From: Ficedula albicollis
Taxonomy: Eukaryota > Chordata > Aves > Passeriformes > Muscicapidae
Length of the DNA: 64,000 nt
NCBI RefSeq assembly: GCF_000247815.1
Contig: NC_021673.1
Coordinates: forward strand, 1,262,514 to 1,326,513
Direction: 5' to 3'
Part shown: positions 62,916 through 64,000 of the stretch, piece by piece
Numbering within the stretch: the stretch's first letter is position 1
Layout of the letters: the number at the start of each line of letters is the position of its first letter
The notes under the pieces: model-generated
Database searches by the model: none
Told to the model about the DNA's origin: nothing
The model's input: the letters and a program-made list of their open reading frames with translations, nothing else
Made by a program: the position numbers and the translations under genes

Positions 62916-63640
62916 AATCAGCATTACCTTAAATCAGCATTCCCTAAAATCAGCATTCCTTTGAAAATCAGCATTCCCTTAAATCAGCATTACCTTAAAT
63001 CAGCATTACCTCAAAATCAGCATTCCCTTAAAATGTGCATTCCCTTAAAATGTGCATTCCCTAAAATCAGCATTCCCTAAAATCAGCATTCCTTTAAAAA
63101 TCAGCATTCTCTTTTAATCAGCATTCCTTTAAAATCAGTATTCCAAATAAATCAGCATTCCTATTAAATCAGCATTCCCAATAAATCAGCATTCCCTAAA
63201 ATCAACATTCCAAATAATTCAGCATTCCTTTAGAATCAACATTCCCTTAAATTGTGCATTCCCTTGAATCAGCATTCCCTAAAATCAGCATTCCCTTAAA
63301 TCAGCATTCCCTAAAATCAGTATTCCAAATAAATCAGCATTCCTTTAATATGTGCATTCCCTTAAATCACCATTCCCTAAAATCAGCATTCCCTTAAATC
63401 ACCATTCCCTAAAATCAACATTCCCTTAAATCAGCATTCCCAAAAAATCACCATTCCCTAAAATCAACATTCCCTAAAATCAATATCCCCAATAAATCAC
63501 CATTCCCCAAAATCAGCATTCCCATTAAATCACCATTCCCTAAAATCAGATTCCCTTAAATCAGCATTCCCTTAAAATGTGCATTCCCATTAAACCAGCA
63601 TTCCCTAAAATCATCATTCCCATTAAATCAGCATTCCTGG
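62914..63640. repeat. ~15-16 bp (AAATCAGCATTCCCT)n minisatellite
   Basis: About 45 degenerate units of aaatcagcattccctt, aaatgtgcattccc and aaatcaccattccc. It starts directly at the edge of the satellite monomer. Confidence 0.95.
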
Positions 63641-64000
63641 GCTCTGGGAGCTGGCAGAATTAAAATTCCTGGAATATCTTCTCCCAGCTTCTGGAAGCCA
63701 CCCTGTGCTGTGGGAAGAAGTCGAAGGGCAGGACTGCTGGTGGAGCTTCCTGGGATTTCATTCCCCTTTGGGATGAACCACAGCCCTCATTCCCCTTTTT
63801 TTCCCTTACTCTGCATTTGCACAGCCCATAATTCCCATAATAATTCCCATAATTAGAAGCTGGAGGGGTCTGTGTGGGACACTGGGAGCTGGGAATTTGA
63901 GGAAACTCCTCCCCAAATGAGGGATTTTCTGACATGGAATTAGTTTGAATGAGCAGTTCAGTTTAAATTAGCAGGTTAGTTTAAATTAGAGAGCAGGTTA
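63641..64000. other. Unique sequence to the window end
   Basis: aattcccataataattccca near 63831, and agtttaaattagcagg repeated at the very end. No gene seen. Confidence 0.4.

Overview
This window is vertebrate nuclear DNA, most probably from a bird and likely a passerine. Three things point that way. More than twenty short 3'-end fragments of CR1 retroposons lie on both strands; they are recognised by the motif ggttggaagggacc and its reverse complement ggtcccttccaaccc. One intact solo LTR of a type I recall from songbird ERVL-like elements is present, with a perfect 5-bp target-site duplication. The sequence is also very dense in GC-rich mini- and microsatellites, as on avian microchromosomes. 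There is no bacterial or viral gene organisation. Almost every long open frame is an artefact of a tandem repeat whose unit length is a multiple of 3 or lacks stop codons.

Layout. 1-1275 is a 45-bp minisatellite. 1276-5956 is unique sequence with CR1 fragments. 5957-7410 is a perfect 254-bp tandem duplication running into a ~57/59-bp minisatellite. 7411-11995 is unique sequence, CR1 fragments and a poly-C tract. 11996-13240 is a 22-bp minisatellite split by 348 C. 14480-16975 and 18836-19660 are AT-rich and ~206-bp satellites, the latter containing the only sequence gap. 21417-22574 is the solo LTR with a 646-base poly-C inside. 24058-25665 holds a (CCTTT)n and a GGGAT array with another poly-C. 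25960-33352 is a chain of minisatellites, a duplicated CR1-containing block, and very pure 11-, 5- and 6-bp arrays. 35942-36886 is a ~157-unit (CCCAAT)n array.

The best candidate for a real gene is at 37957-38031 on the minus strand. It is a 25-codon first coding exon that reads like a signal peptide, with a good Kozak context and a consensus GTGAGT donor, at the edge of a CpG-rich region (38030-40270) broken by poly-C and poly-T runs. I could not name the gene and found no second exon with confidence. If it is real, most of the window to its left is intron or downstream sequence, and the CpG-rich block is its promoter.

The right part, 40678-64000, is unique sequence alternating with CR1 fragments and further minisatellites (42415-42800, 45312-45695, 46062-46975, 49859-50722, 55790-56560, 57517-58030, 59640-61335, 62914-63640).

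The most striking global feature is that all thirteen homopolymer C tracts of 17 bases or more, about 2.2 kb in total, carry C on the plus strand. Several sit as clean insertions in tandem-repeat units or between duplicated flanks. This is either a strand-specific biological process or an assembly or base-calling artefact, and raw reads would tell.
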